From positions 1 through 64,000 of the forward strand of contig JAEWCC010000049.1 of assembly GCA_023390815.1 (NCBI GenBank): a stretch of 64,000 nucleotides of DNA, in the 5' to 3' direction. Every line of letters starts with the position of its first letter. Position 1 is the first letter of the stretch. Below the pieces are notes generated by a model. It had not been told where the DNA came from. It was given only the letters and a program-made list of their open reading frames with translations, and searched no databases. Shown piece by piece: positions 55,176 through 63,872 of the stretch. Both the position numbers and the translations under genes were made by a program. This stretch comes from Bacillota bacterium (GTDB taxonomy: Bacteria > Bacillota > Clostridia > Christensenellales > SZUA-584).

Positions 55176-56274
55176 CACCGTTCGTTTTTACGGGTAATAC
55201 CAGATAATAGAAACTTTCTCCCTGAAGCGGTTTGATCACACAGGGACTGATACTCGTATTGAAATCGAAAATCAGCGATTCGTCATGCACTTCCTTTAAA
55301 ACATCCAGCAAATAGCGCGCGTTAAATGAAATCGTAAGGTTTTTTCCGCTTAGTTGTATGCCCAGCTCTTCCCGCGCCCGTCCTACCTCAGAATCGGATG
55401 TAATCGTCATCACATCGCTATCGATCTTAAGGTTTACGAGATTCGTCTTGGACTGTCTCGCCAGGATGCTCGCCCGCTCCAGGCTGTTTAAAAGGCTCAG
55501 TTTGTCGACGACGACGCGCGTCGCATGTTCTGCAGGCAGAATGTTTTTATATTTTACATAATCACCTTGCAGCACACGCGTCGTAATTTCCAGGTTTTCT
55601 CCTGCGATCGCCACAAGATGATCTGCGGCGTAAAGCCGTAACGTCGATTCGTCTTCCGGAATGATGCGTGCGATTTCCCGCATAGAACGAGCCGGTACGA
55701 TCACCTCTGCATAGTCCATTCCCGACTGCACGGCTTCCTGACGGATAGCAAGCCGGTAACCGTCCAAAGCAACCATGCGCAGCGATTCCTGCCCCAGTTC
55801 CATCAGTATGCCTGTTAATATTGGCTTATCTTCGCTGACCGATGTGGCAAACACCGTCTGGTCGATCATCGAAACAAATTTTTCGGAGAACAACGCGACG
55901 CTGCGCGTACGCGCATACTCCGGAAATTTTGGATAAGTTTCAGGGTCCATCATGCAAAGCGTAGTGCGAGAATGCCCGCATTCCATCACGAGGTTTGCGT
56001 CTTCCGTAGACATACTGATCTCGCAATCGTCAAATTTGGCCAGAATTTCGCTTAAAAGCCGCGCGGGCAACACGGTTTCACCCGCTTCCGGCACCGCTGC
56101 TTCAATTGTGCAGCGTATAGACAGCGTTCCGTCGCTGCCATACAGCGTGACCATTTCATTTTCAGCGTGCAGGTGGATACCTTCCAGCACATTGATAGGT
56201 GACTTGGCTGCGGCTGCCTTGGATACCGTTGCGACGCTCCTCTGCAGCAGATTCTTTTCACATATAATCTTCAT
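55168..56274 (-). CDS. dnaN: DNA polymerase III beta subunit (sliding clamp)
   Basis: 368-residue processivity clamp, three repeated domains; MKIICEKNLLQRSVATVSKAAAAKSPINVLEGIHL at the start, FATSVSEDKPILTGILMELGQESLRMVALDGYRLAI in the middle, and the C-terminal clamp pocket end YYLVLPVK. GGGAGAGAG lies before the ATG. Separated from dnaA by about 230 bases that hold the unwinding element of the origin. Confidence 0.97.
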   Translation of the reverse strand: MKIICEKNLLQRSVATVSKAAAAKSPINVLEGIHLHAENEMVTLYGSDGTLSIRCTIEAAVPEAGETVLPARLLSEILAKFDDCEISMSTEDANLVMECGHSRTTLCMMDPETYPKFPEYARTRSVALFSEKFVSMIDQTVFATSVSEDKPILTGILMELGQESLRMVALDGYRLAIRQEAVQSGMDYAEVIVPARSMREIARIIPEDESTLRLYAADHLVAIAGENLEITTRVLQGDYVKYKNILPAEHATRVVVDKLSLLNSLERASILARQSKTNLVNLKIDSDVMTITSDSEVGRAREELGIQLSGKNLTISFNARYLLDVLKEVHDESLIFDFNTSISPCVIKPLQGESFYYLVLPVKTNGVS

Positions 56275-56307
56275 GATACGCTCTCTCTCCCTTTACCGGT
56301 TACACTA

Positions 56308-56357
56308 GTAAGTTATATAGAAGTAGCAGTAGTAGTATGTGTTGATAACGTGGAAAA
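56308..56357. other. oriC unwinding region: DnaA-trios next to tandem DnaA boxes
   Basis: Between dnaA and dnaN, plus strand TGTTGATAA (56340-56348, complement TTATCAACA) abuts CGTGGAAAA (56349-56357, complement TTTTCCACG): two tandem DnaA boxes. Next to them is a run of trinucleotides TAG AAG TAG CAG TAG TAG (56318-56335), matching the DnaA-trio pattern, and then AT-rich GTTATATAG (56312-56320). This is the layout of the Bacillus basal unwinding system. Confidence 0.75.
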
Positions 56358-56504
56358 CTGTGTTTTGCCCGATGCTTAAGCGCTTTCTTATGTGCAGCAC
56401 GCGCATTTAAGACGGTTACGCCTGGTGCATCCGAGGGGTATACAGTGCGAAATCCGGAAACCAGCGGCCGCTGCGCGGCAAAAAAATATCAACAGGTTGT
56501 CCAC

Positions 56505-57863
56505 CTATTCGCGTAATTTTGTGATAAAATCATCCACAAGCGTACGGGTTTCCATGCTGTTGGCCAATTCTTTTTCAATCTTCTCAAATGCGTGCTTAAC
56601 CGTCGTATGATCGCTCTTTCCATACATCTCGGCGATTGATTTATACGACATATCCATGAGTTTGCGCGTCAGGTACATGGCAATCTGTCGGGGATAGGCA
56701 ACATTCTGGTTCTTCTTGTTGCTTGTGATTTCCTCTTCGGACAGCTCGTAATACTCACAAACGGTCTGAAGGATATGCTTGGACGAGATTTTTTTATTGG
56801 TTGTCGCCGTCAGAAAATCACGGATTGCTATTTCCGCCTCTACCAGGTTGGGCATTCTGCCGTTCAATACCGTATATGCGATGATTTTGTTGAGCGCGCC
56901 CTCCAAAGAACGAATGTTGGACGATACCTTGGTCGCAATCAGATCGAGGATATCGTGATTGATCTCGCATTTGAGCGCGTCGCGCGCGGTGATATCACGC
57001 GCCTTCTTCATCAGAATCGCGAGCTTGGTCTCATAGTTAGGCGGCTGGACATCCGCAATCAGCCCGCCCTCGAAACGGGACTGCAGCCGTTCCTCAAGAT
57101 GATTAATCTCCTTAGGCGGTTTATCGGACGAGAGTATGATTTGCTTGTTGTTCTCGTGCAGGTCGTTGAATGTATGGAAAAACTCTTCCTGCGTGCTCTC
57201 CTTGCCCGCAATAAACTGAATATCATCGATGAGCAGCACATCCGCCTTTCGGTACCTGCGGCGGAACTCCTCGGTTTTGGACGTACGGATTGCGGTGATG
57301 AGGTCGTTTAAAAACGGCTCACTCTTGACGAACATCACCGTGAAATTCGGGTGGTTGCTGACGATATGGTTTGCGATGGCCTGCATCAAGTGCGTCTTGC
57401 CAAGGCCGGTCTTGCCGTAAATGAAAAGAGGGTTGTATGTGTGCCCGGGATTATCCGCAACCGCAACGGCGGCTGCATGCGCAAATTCGTTGGAGCTGCC
57501 TACGACGAAGTTCGCAAACGTATACGCCGGATTTAACGTGGTACGGGAAGAAACGGCGTTTTCACCGATTTCAGGCTGCTGCTTTAAGCGGGCGGCTTCC
57601 GCGTTGTCGAGGAACACCGCGCTGCTGTCCTGCACGTCGATGCCAAGAAGCGCCGCGGCGGAATCCAGCGCGGAGAGTATGATCGTGCGGTAGCTTTTTT
57701 CAACAAGCTCTTTATGCACGGGATTGAGCGTCTGAAAATAGAATACGGAATCGGTTTTCTTAACGGGAAGCAGCGTTTTGATCCACGTATCATAACGAAC
57801 GCTGGAAAGCTCCTGTTTTAATATCTCGAGCGCCTTCTCCCAAATCATCAAAAAAGTGTCCAC
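56505..57863 (-). CDS. dnaA: Chromosomal replication initiator DnaA
   Basis: 452 residues: domain I (about 1-85, IWEKALEILKQELSSVRYDTWI), short linker, AAA+ domain with NPLFIYG and Walker A GKTGLGKT (150-157) and Walker B LLIDDIQF, and the DNA-binding domain IV with the signature MDMSYKSIAEMYGKSDHTTVKHA. GTG start with GAGGTG about 8 bases upstream. DnaA boxes lie both upstream and downstream of the gene, so initiation and autoregulation share the sites. Confidence 0.98.
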   Translation of the reverse strand: MDTFLMIWEKALEILKQELSSVRYDTWIKTLLPVKKTDSVFYFQTLNPVHKELVEKSYRTIILSALDSAAALLGIDVQDSSAVFLDNAEAARLKQQPEIGENAVSSRTTLNPAYTFANFVVGSSNEFAHAAAVAVADNPGHTYNPLFIYGKTGLGKTHLMQAIANHIVSNHPNFTVMFVKSEPFLNDLITAIRTSKTEEFRRRYRKADVLLIDDIQFIAGKESTQEEFFHTFNDLHENNKQIILSSDKPPKEINHLEERLQSRFEGGLIADVQPPNYETKLAILMKKARDITARDALKCEINHDILDLIATKVSSNIRSLEGALNKIIAYTVLNGRMPNLVEAEIAIRDFLTATTNKKISSKHILQTVCEYYELSEEEITSNKKNQNVAYPRQIAMYLTRKLMDMSYKSIAEMYGKSDHTTVKHAFEKIEKELANSMETRTLVDDFITKLRE

Positions 57864-57966
57864 AATCCCCGCACCTCAGATAAATTCAGCGAAACACCCG
57901 ACTGTACTGCTTAAAGTTGCTGTCATGCACGCGTGATGCACGTTATACTGGCGGCGATTCGACGGG

Positions 57967-58116
57967 TTTTCCACCGTTTATCCACCACCTGTGGATGCCC
58001 CTGGTGTTTGTATTCTATCACAATGTGGATTGTCACTCAAGACAAAACAAAAAAAGCCTTTTAGGCAGGAAATATTGTGGTTTAACCGGATTAAATCAAA
58101 TAGTGATTGTGGATAA
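57967..58116. other. oriC DnaA-box cluster upstream of dnaA
   Basis: Box-like 9-mers: TTTTCCACC (57967), TTATCCACC (57978), TGTGGATGC (57990, reverse), TGTGGATTG (58024, reverse) and TGTGGATAA (58108-58116, a perfect TTATCCACA in reverse). Five sites in 150 bases with no gene between 57864 and 58122 identify the second, upstream part of the origin. Confidence 0.8.
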
Positions 58117-58122
58117 CCCATT

Positions 58123-59325
58123 TTAGAACACGCGGCGTGCCAAAACGAAGTTACGGCTGTAATAATCCGTCATGCTGCTGATCTTCACGCATCCGCCGCT
58201 TGCGCTTGCATGGATAAACTGGCTGTTTCCGAGGTAGATTCCCATGTGGCTGATGTTGTCGCTCGCATCGGATTTGAAGAATATGAGATCCCCCGGCATC
58301 AGTGAGTTTTTGGATGACACCTTTACCCAGCTTCCTACCGAGGAATACGCGTTTGCGCTGGAGCGCGCGGTGGTGACGCCCATATATTTGAGCACGTAGT
58401 AAGCGAAGCCAGAACAGTCGAAGGTAGCGGGTCCTTCGGTGGAATATGCGTATTTCTTGTCAATCTGATCCTTTGCAAAATTGATCATACGGTCCACATC
58501 GGATACGGCCCCCGACGGAACTCCGCTTTCCCCGGCGACTCGGTCTCTGCCGTCCCATTTTGGCGCATCAGCCGAATAGAGCAAAGAGCGCGTATTCTTG
58601 CCCACCTTGGCGTCAATAGAGAGACCGCATTGCGCCTGAAACTCTTTGAGCGCATGCTCTGTAATCGCTCCGAAATAGCCCGTGATGGTTTCGTATTGAT
58701 AATAGCCCAACTCCAGCAGGCGTTTTTGCAGCGCTTCCACGTCGACGCCGCGGTCTCCGGGGTAGATACAGTAATATCGTGCGTTGCCCGATTCGAGCAA
58801 TGCGAGCGTTTCCGGTCCCGCAATGCCATCCACCGCGAGGCCATTGGTACGTTGGAAACGTTCGACAGCCTGTTGGGTCACCGGGCCGTAATACCCTGTG
58901 ATGGAACTGTATTCGTAATACTCAAGCGTTTTTAGCTGCGATTGCAATGCCGCGATGGCTTTGCCCTTGTCGCCCGGGTAGTATGCATTGATATCCTGAT
59001 CCCCGTCGACTTTCCGGTCGGAAGGGATTTTAAATTTACTGCCCATCAGGTCAGCAAGCGTTTGGGGGCCGGCCTTACCGTCTACAATGAGGCCTTCCCG
59101 CATTTGGTATTCGATCACCGCCTGCTGCGTTACCTTGCCAAAATATCCGGTTGCCTTACCTTTCATAAGGCCAATATCGATGAGTTTTTCCTGGAGCGCT
59201 TCGACATACTCATCCTGGTCACCGATCATGAGGATTTGGTACCGCTCCGCCGCAAATGCGGTGGAGGGAATGGCAAACAAGAGTGTTATCACCATTACCC
59301 ACAGCAGTAACCTTTTTTTCCGCAT
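58123..59325 (-). CDS. Secreted NlpC/P60 endopeptidase with three peptidoglycan-binding repeats
   Basis: 400 residues: signal peptide (ends about AFA-A), three PG_binding_1 repeats (about 35-95, 118-178, 190-250) each with GYFG/GYYG-x-VTQQAV and a D-G-K/I-A-G-P motif, then an NlpC/P60 domain with Cys304 (FDCSGF), His360 (HMGIYL) and His372 (FIHAS). It should cleave peptide stems in the cell wall. Position immediately upstream of dnaA, where rpmH-rnpA is common in other orders, is noteworthy. GGGG lies before the ATG. Confidence 0.93.
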   Translation of the reverse strand: MRKKRLLLWVMVITLLFAIPSTAFAAERYQILMIGDQDEYVEALQEKLIDIGLMKGKATGYFGKVTQQAVIEYQMREGLIVDGKAGPQTLADLMGSKFKIPSDRKVDGDQDINAYYPGDKGKAIAALQSQLKTLEYYEYSSITGYYGPVTQQAVERFQRTNGLAVDGIAGPETLALLESGNARYYCIYPGDRGVDVEALQKRLLELGYYQYETITGYFGAITEHALKEFQAQCGLSIDAKVGKNTRSLLYSADAPKWDGRDRVAGESGVPSGAVSDVDRMINFAKDQIDKKYAYSTEGPATFDCSGFAYYVLKYMGVTTARSSANAYSSVGSWVKVSSKNSLMPGDLIFFKSDASDNISHMGIYLGNSQFIHASASGGCVKISSMTDYYSRNFVLARRVF

Positions 59326-59499
59326 CCCGAGCCCCTTTACACCATGATGTTTTAAGTATAAAGGCGCCCTCGAAATAAGGCAATTTGCGTATACCCCGCT
59401 GAAACCCGAAAAAGAAGTTTATGTTTAGATTATTACGGAAATATTACGGTTTAATGAAATATCTTGCGCTTTCACCGCGTTTTCCGCGTGATTACCGAA

Positions 59500-59532
59500 T
59501 TAAAAAACGGCGCGCAGAAAAGTAGCGCGCCG
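59500..59532 (-). terminator. Terminator of the nucleoside phosphorylase gene
   Basis: CGGCGCGC (59508-59515) and GCGCGCCG (59525-59532), 9-base loop; minus strand goes on TTTTTTAATT. The stretch 59326-59499 holds nothing recognised. Confidence 0.8.
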
Positions 59533-59549
59533 CAGTTTTTAAACGGCTT

Positions 59550-60848
59550 TCAGCCGATAAAATCAAGGATCAGGAGGGGCTTCTCGGCGTTACTGCCGAT
59601 CGTGACACAGTCCAGCAGCGCACGCTGCGCATCTTTAAGCTTTTGAGGATCACTCGCATGGATCTCAAAAATTGCATCCCCCTGTTTCACGGTTTCGCCA
59701 ATACGCTTTTTGAGTATGAAACCCACCGTGAGATCAATGACGTCCTCCTTAGTAAGGCGCCCGGCCCCCAGCGCGCCCGCAGCCATGCCGAGACCGCGGC
59801 AATCGAATGCGCTGATCACACCATCCTGCGGCGCGGCAACTGTGCTGATTAATTCGGCATGCGGCATCAGGCTCACATCCTCGGTGATGCGCGCGTCGCC
59901 GCCCTGCGCACGGATAATCTCGCCTAGCTTGCGAAGGGCGCGGCCGGAATGCAGCGCGCCTCGCAACATCTCGTTCGCTTCATCCATCTCCCTGGCCTCA
60001 CCCGACAGGCAGAGCATACGCGCGGCCAGCGCAAGCGCCACGGTCAGCAGGTCGCCTTCGTACTTGCCCTGTAAAATTTCTACCGCCTCGATCACCTCAA
60101 GCGAGTTTCCCACCGCGTTGCCGAGCGGCTGGCTCATGTCGCTGATGATTGCGGCGGTTTTGCGTCCCGACATGTTGCCGATGCGCACCATCGTCTCCGC
60201 TAGCGCCCGCGCGTCACGAGGATCGACCATAAACGCACCGTTACCCGTCTTGACATCCAGCATGATGACGCTGGACCCTGCGGCAAGCTTCTTGCTCATG
60301 ATGCTGCTTGCGATGAGGGGTATGCTCTCCACGGTCGCGGTGACGTCGCGCAGTGAATAGAGCAGCTTGTCGGCCGGGCAGAGCTTGAGCGTTTGTCCCA
60401 TGACCGCCGCACCCACGCTTTGCACCTGTGCGATAAACGCATCCATATCCAGTACGGTGGTCATGCCGGGGATAGACTCGAGCTTATCGAGCGTGCCGCC
60501 CGTATGCCCAAGGCCCCTGCCGGACATCTTGGCTACCTTGAGGCCGCATGCGCAAACAAGCGGTACCACGAGCAACGTAGTTGTGTCCGCGACGCCCCCT
60601 GTAGAATGTTTGTCCGCGACGGTTCCCAGCATCGAAAGATCGGCCATGTCGCCGGAACGCGCCATAGCGTCGGTGAGCCATACGGTTTCTTCGTCGTCCA
60701 GACCGCGTATAAAGGAGGCCATCAGCAGCGCGGATGCCTGGTAATCCGGAATATCGCCCGCAACGTAGCCGTGGATAAAATAGCCGATCTCCTCGCAGGT
60801 CAGCTTTCCTCCGTCCCGTTTTTTAGCCAGTATGTCATAGATCCTCAT
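59550..60848 (-). CDS. pdp: Pyrimidine-nucleoside phosphorylase
   Basis: Phosphorolysis of uridine, thymidine or deoxyuridine to base plus (deoxy)ribose 1-phosphate. 432 residues of the thymidine phosphorylase family with the diagnostic KMSGRGLGHTGGTLDKLESIPG, DKHSTGGVADTTTL (phosphate-binding) and LDVKTGNGAFM. The C-terminal alpha/beta domain is complete (GFILKKRIGETVKQGDAIFEIHA). Its start overlaps the upstream GNAT gene by 14 bases. Not linked to deoC or cdd here. Confidence 0.95.
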   Translation of the reverse strand: MRIYDILAKKRDGGKLTCEEIGYFIHGYVAGDIPDYQASALLMASFIRGLDDEETVWLTDAMARSGDMADLSMLGTVADKHSTGGVADTTTLLVVPLVCACGLKVAKMSGRGLGHTGGTLDKLESIPGMTTVLDMDAFIAQVQSVGAAVMGQTLKLCPADKLLYSLRDVTATVESIPLIASSIMSKKLAAGSSVIMLDVKTGNGAFMVDPRDARALAETMVRIGNMSGRKTAAIISDMSQPLGNAVGNSLEVIEAVEILQGKYEGDLLTVALALAARMLCLSGEAREMDEANEMLRGALHSGRALRKLGEIIRAQGGDARITEDVSLMPHAELISTVAAPQDGVISAFDCRGLGMAAGALGAGRLTKEDVIDLTVGFILKKRIGETVKQGDAIFEIHASDPQKLKDAQRALLDCVTIGSNAEKPLLILDFIG

Positions 60849-61365
60849 TGTGTGTCTTTGTGTCCTTTCCTAAATAATCTTCTTTGAGCAAGCCGAAGCA
60901 CAGCAGGTCATGTACCGTACCCATACGCACGGTATGTTGTTTGAGACAACCTTCATAGAATAGACCGTTCTTCTCCAAAACGCGGCGCGATGCGATGTTT
61001 CCGGCAAAGCAATATGCGTATACCCGGCGTACTTTCAACTCGAGGAACGCATAGTCGACGGCGAGGCGTACCGCCGCGGTGGTCGCGCCTTTGCCCCAGA
61101 AAGGACGGCCCAGCCAATAGCCCAACTCCGCACGGTCATGCTCCGGGTCGCATATCAATCCAACTACGCCCATTAAGCCATCGCCGCATATCGCGAATGC
61201 ATGCTTGTTCGGCCGGGTGGACAGCCCTTCCACCCAGTTCTGTGCGTCTTTGCGCGTATAGGGGCTGGGCATGCACGCGGTCATGCGTGCGATATCCATA
61301 TCATCGGCGAGGCGTGCGATGTCTTCTATATCCAAAAACGAGACAGGCCGTATCGTAATAACCAT
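60835..61365 (-). CDS. GNAT-family acetyltransferase, RimJ/RimL type
   Basis: 176 residues with a RimJ/L-like profile: ITIRPVSFLDIEDIARLADD at the start, AELGYWLGRPFWGKGATTAAVRLAVDYAFLELKVRRVYAYCFAGNIASRRVLEKNGL, which holds the acetyl-CoA-binding loop and the family's N-x-x-S motif. Substrate unknown (protein N termini or small amines in relatives). Overlaps pdp at its 3' end. Confidence 0.88.
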   Translation of the reverse strand: MVITIRPVSFLDIEDIARLADDMDIARMTACMPSPYTRKDAQNWVEGLSTRPNKHAFAICGDGLMGVVGLICDPEHDRAELGYWLGRPFWGKGATTAAVRLAVDYAFLELKVRRVYAYCFAGNIASRRVLEKNGLFYEGCLKQHTVRMGTVHDLLCFGLLKEDYLGKDTKTHNEDL

Positions 61366-61529
61366 ATCGCTTCCTCACCGATTATGATCACCTATAATAC
61401 CATATTTTATGGCGATAAAAAACCCCGAATGCCATTGCTTATGATGCTTTTAATCCGTTTTTTACCGCAATAGTTGAAGAGAACGCTTTTGGCAAGTATA
61501 ATAGGGGCATCCGCAAACGGGAGGTCTTT

Positions 61530-62354
61530 ATGGATTTCGAAAAAGTACATGGTCTCGGCAACGACTTTTTGATATTTGAAGACGATGGCGCACCGCGTGA
61601 CTGGAACGCGCTGGCACGGCAGCTGTGCGAGCGGAGGCTTTCCGTGGGCGCGGACGGCCTCCTGATCGTAGCAGCCTCTAAAATAGCGGACACGCGCATG
61701 CGCATTATCAACGCGGATGGCAGTGAAGCCGAAATGTGCGGAAACGGCATTCGGTGTTTTGCGAAATACGTGTACGAGCGCGGTATCGTGAAAAAGGAAA
61801 CCATGACGGTCGAAACGCTCGCGGGAATCATGAAGCCCGGGCTCATCATCGAAAACGGAATGGTGACGGACGTATGCGTCGATATGGGTAAGCCCGCATT
61901 CGACCGGTCCGCCATTCCCATGCTGGGTGAAGGGGAAGCCCTGAATGTTGAAATCGAAGCGGTAGGGCAAACGGTTAACGTTTCATCGCTGCTGATGGGT
62001 GTGCCTCATACCATGGTGCTGGTCGATGAAATCGATGAAAAAACGGCCAGGCTTTTAGGCCCCGCCATCGAGAAACACCCTATGTACCCCCGCAAGACCA
62101 ACGTCAACTTTGTGAAGGTGCTCGACCGGGAAAATATCCGCGTGCTTACATGGGAACGCGGCGCGGAACTCACATTTGCGTGCGGCACGGGCTCGTGCGC
62201 AAGCGTGGTCGCCATGCAGCGAAAAGGTCTCGTGAACCGCAAGACCACCGTGCATCTGAAAGCGGGCAGACTGATCATCGAATACCTCGAAGACGGGCGC
62301 GTCCTGATGACCGGTCCGGCAACACGCGTATTCCGCGCAACCATCATCGAATGA
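61530..62354 (+). CDS. dapF: Diaminopimelate epimerase
   Basis: Interconverts LL- and meso-diaminopimelate for lysine and wall synthesis. 274 residues in two similar halves; the two catalytic Cys lie in NADGSEAEMCGNGIRCFAKY (Cys about 70) and TFACGTGSCASVVA (Cys about 217). VHGLGNDFLIFED begins the protein. GGGAGG precedes the ATG. Its stop overlaps the start of cca (ATGA). Confidence 0.96.
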   Translation: MDFEKVHGLGNDFLIFEDDGAPRDWNALARQLCERRLSVGADGLLIVAASKIADTRMRIINADGSEAEMCGNGIRCFAKYVYERGIVKKETMTVETLAGIMKPGLIIENGMVTDVCVDMGKPAFDRSAIPMLGEGEALNVEIEAVGQTVNVSSLLMGVPHTMVLVDEIDEKTARLLGPAIEKHPMYPRKTNVNFVKVLDRENIRVLTWERGAELTFACGTGSCASVVAMQRKGLVNRKTTVHLKAGRLIIEYLEDGRVLMTGPATRVFRATIIE

Positions 62355-63736
62355 AATTACCTCAAGGTATCCCCGAACTTTCCAAGCTTTTTACCGCCCG
62401 CGGGTATTCGCTTTACCTTGTGGGGGGGTTTGTGCGAAACGCTGTGATAGGAATATCGGGCGGCGACGTGGACGTTTGCTCCGCGGCAACGCCTGAAGAA
62501 GCGGCGAACATCGCCCGAGCCGGCGGACTGACGGTGGTGCCTAAAGCTCCGGAGCTCGGGACGATAGAGCTGCACATTCGGCTCGACGGACAGCGATATA
62601 TTTTTGAACATACGACATTTCGAAACGACATTTATCCCGAAGGCGGACAGCACCGGCCAAGCCGCGTTGCGTTTACGAGCGACATCGAAAAAGATGCGCG
62701 CCGTCGGGATTTTACCGCCAACGCCATGTATATCAATACCGCGACAGAGGAGTTTGTCGACCCGACGGGCTGCGGCCTTGCGGATATCCAGGCGAAGGTT
62801 CTGCGCGCAGCCGCGGAGGACCCTGATATCACGATACGGGACGACGGCCTGCGCATTATGCGCATGGCGCGTTTTGCCGCAGAACTGGGGTTTACCGTCG
62901 CGCCCGAACTGATGGCCTGTGCGCAGCGCCGCGCTGCCCTGATGGCCGATATCTCGGCGGAACGCAAGCGGGACGAGCTTAAGAAAATACTGCTCGCGGA
63001 TACCAAGTATCCTGTAATTGCCGGGAGCGACGCGCATGTGCGCGGCCTTTCCATGCTATACGAGGCTGGCGTGCTTCCTTATGTATTACCCATACTATGC
63101 GAGGGCGAGGGCATATCCCAAAAGGAGCAATATCACAAGTACGACGTGCTGTGGCACAGCATTCATGCGTGCGGCGCTGCGCCGCCCGAGCTTACGCTGC
63201 GGCTGGCCGCGCTGCTTCACGACATTGGCAAGCCACGCGCGCTGGCGCAAAACGGCAATATGTATGATCATGAGATCATCGGAGAAACGCTTGTTAGACA
63301 AACCCTCGAGGCGCTCCGGTTTGATAACGCAACGCGGGATACGGTTGCGACGCTGGTACGGTACCACATGTTCGACCTTGAAGGGCGCGCAAAGCCCATG
63401 ACCATACGCCGCCGCGCTATAAAGCTTGGGCACGAAAGCTTTAGGCAGCTCATTGAGCTGCGCCGTGCCGATTTCATAGGCTCCGGCAGGATCGAGGGTG
63501 CTGTAAAGTCTGCAGATCGCTGGCAGACAGAGCTGGATCGCATGATTGAGCAGCAGGTTCCCTGGCGGATATCTGAGCTTGCGGTATCGGGTGAGGATGT
63601 GATGCGCGAGCTCTCGATTGCGCCTTCGCCTGCGGTCGGGAGCGTACTGGAGTCGCTTCACAAGGAATGCATCGCCAATCCCGCGCTTAATCGCCGTGAT
63701 ATACTGCTCGCGCGGCTGCGCGCAATGAAACGCTAA
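62351..63736 (+). CDS. cca: CCA tRNA nucleotidyltransferase with HD domain
   Basis: Adds CCA to tRNA 3' ends. 461 residues: class II head domain YLVGGFVRNAVIGISGGDVDVCSAATPEE with catalytic acids in GDVDV, the RRDFTANAMYI and DDGLRIMRMARFAAELGFTVAPEL blocks, and an HD domain ALLHDIGKPRALAQNGNMYDHEIIG in the tail. The motif-A position usual D in GGxVRD is N here (GGFVRN). The ATG at 62351 overlaps dapF; longer frames are antisense artefacts. The HD domain suggests extra phosphatase/phosphodiesterase activity as in Cca relatives. Confidence 0.94.
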   Translation: MKLPQGIPELSKLFTARGYSLYLVGGFVRNAVIGISGGDVDVCSAATPEEAANIARAGGLTVVPKAPELGTIELHIRLDGQRYIFEHTTFRNDIYPEGGQHRPSRVAFTSDIEKDARRRDFTANAMYINTATEEFVDPTGCGLADIQAKVLRAAAEDPDITIRDDGLRIMRMARFAAELGFTVAPELMACAQRRAALMADISAERKRDELKKILLADTKYPVIAGSDAHVRGLSMLYEAGVLPYVLPILCEGEGISQKEQYHKYDVLWHSIHACGAAPPELTLRLAALLHDIGKPRALAQNGNMYDHEIIGETLVRQTLEALRFDNATRDTVATLVRYHMFDLEGRAKPMTIRRRAIKLGHESFRQLIELRRADFIGSGRIEGAVKSADRWQTELDRMIEQQVPWRISELAVSGEDVMRELSIAPSPAVGSVLESLHKECIANPALNRRDILLARLRAMKR

Positions 63737-63783
63737 ATTATTACCGTAACGTTACGACTATTTCAAAAGCATGAACGCAAGGC

Positions 63784-63812
63784 TTGTCAACTTTAGCCTG
63801 TCGTAGTATGAT
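63784..63812 (+). promoter_or_regulatory. Sigma-A-type promoter of the right-edge gene
   Basis: TTGTCA (63784-63789), 17-base spacer, TATGAT (63807-63812), about 60 bases before the ATG at 63873. Confidence 0.6.
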
Positions 63813-63872
63813 GGGTATCATGCATCGTACGCTTTTGCTGCTTGGAATATCATATATGGGGGATGGGGCAGC

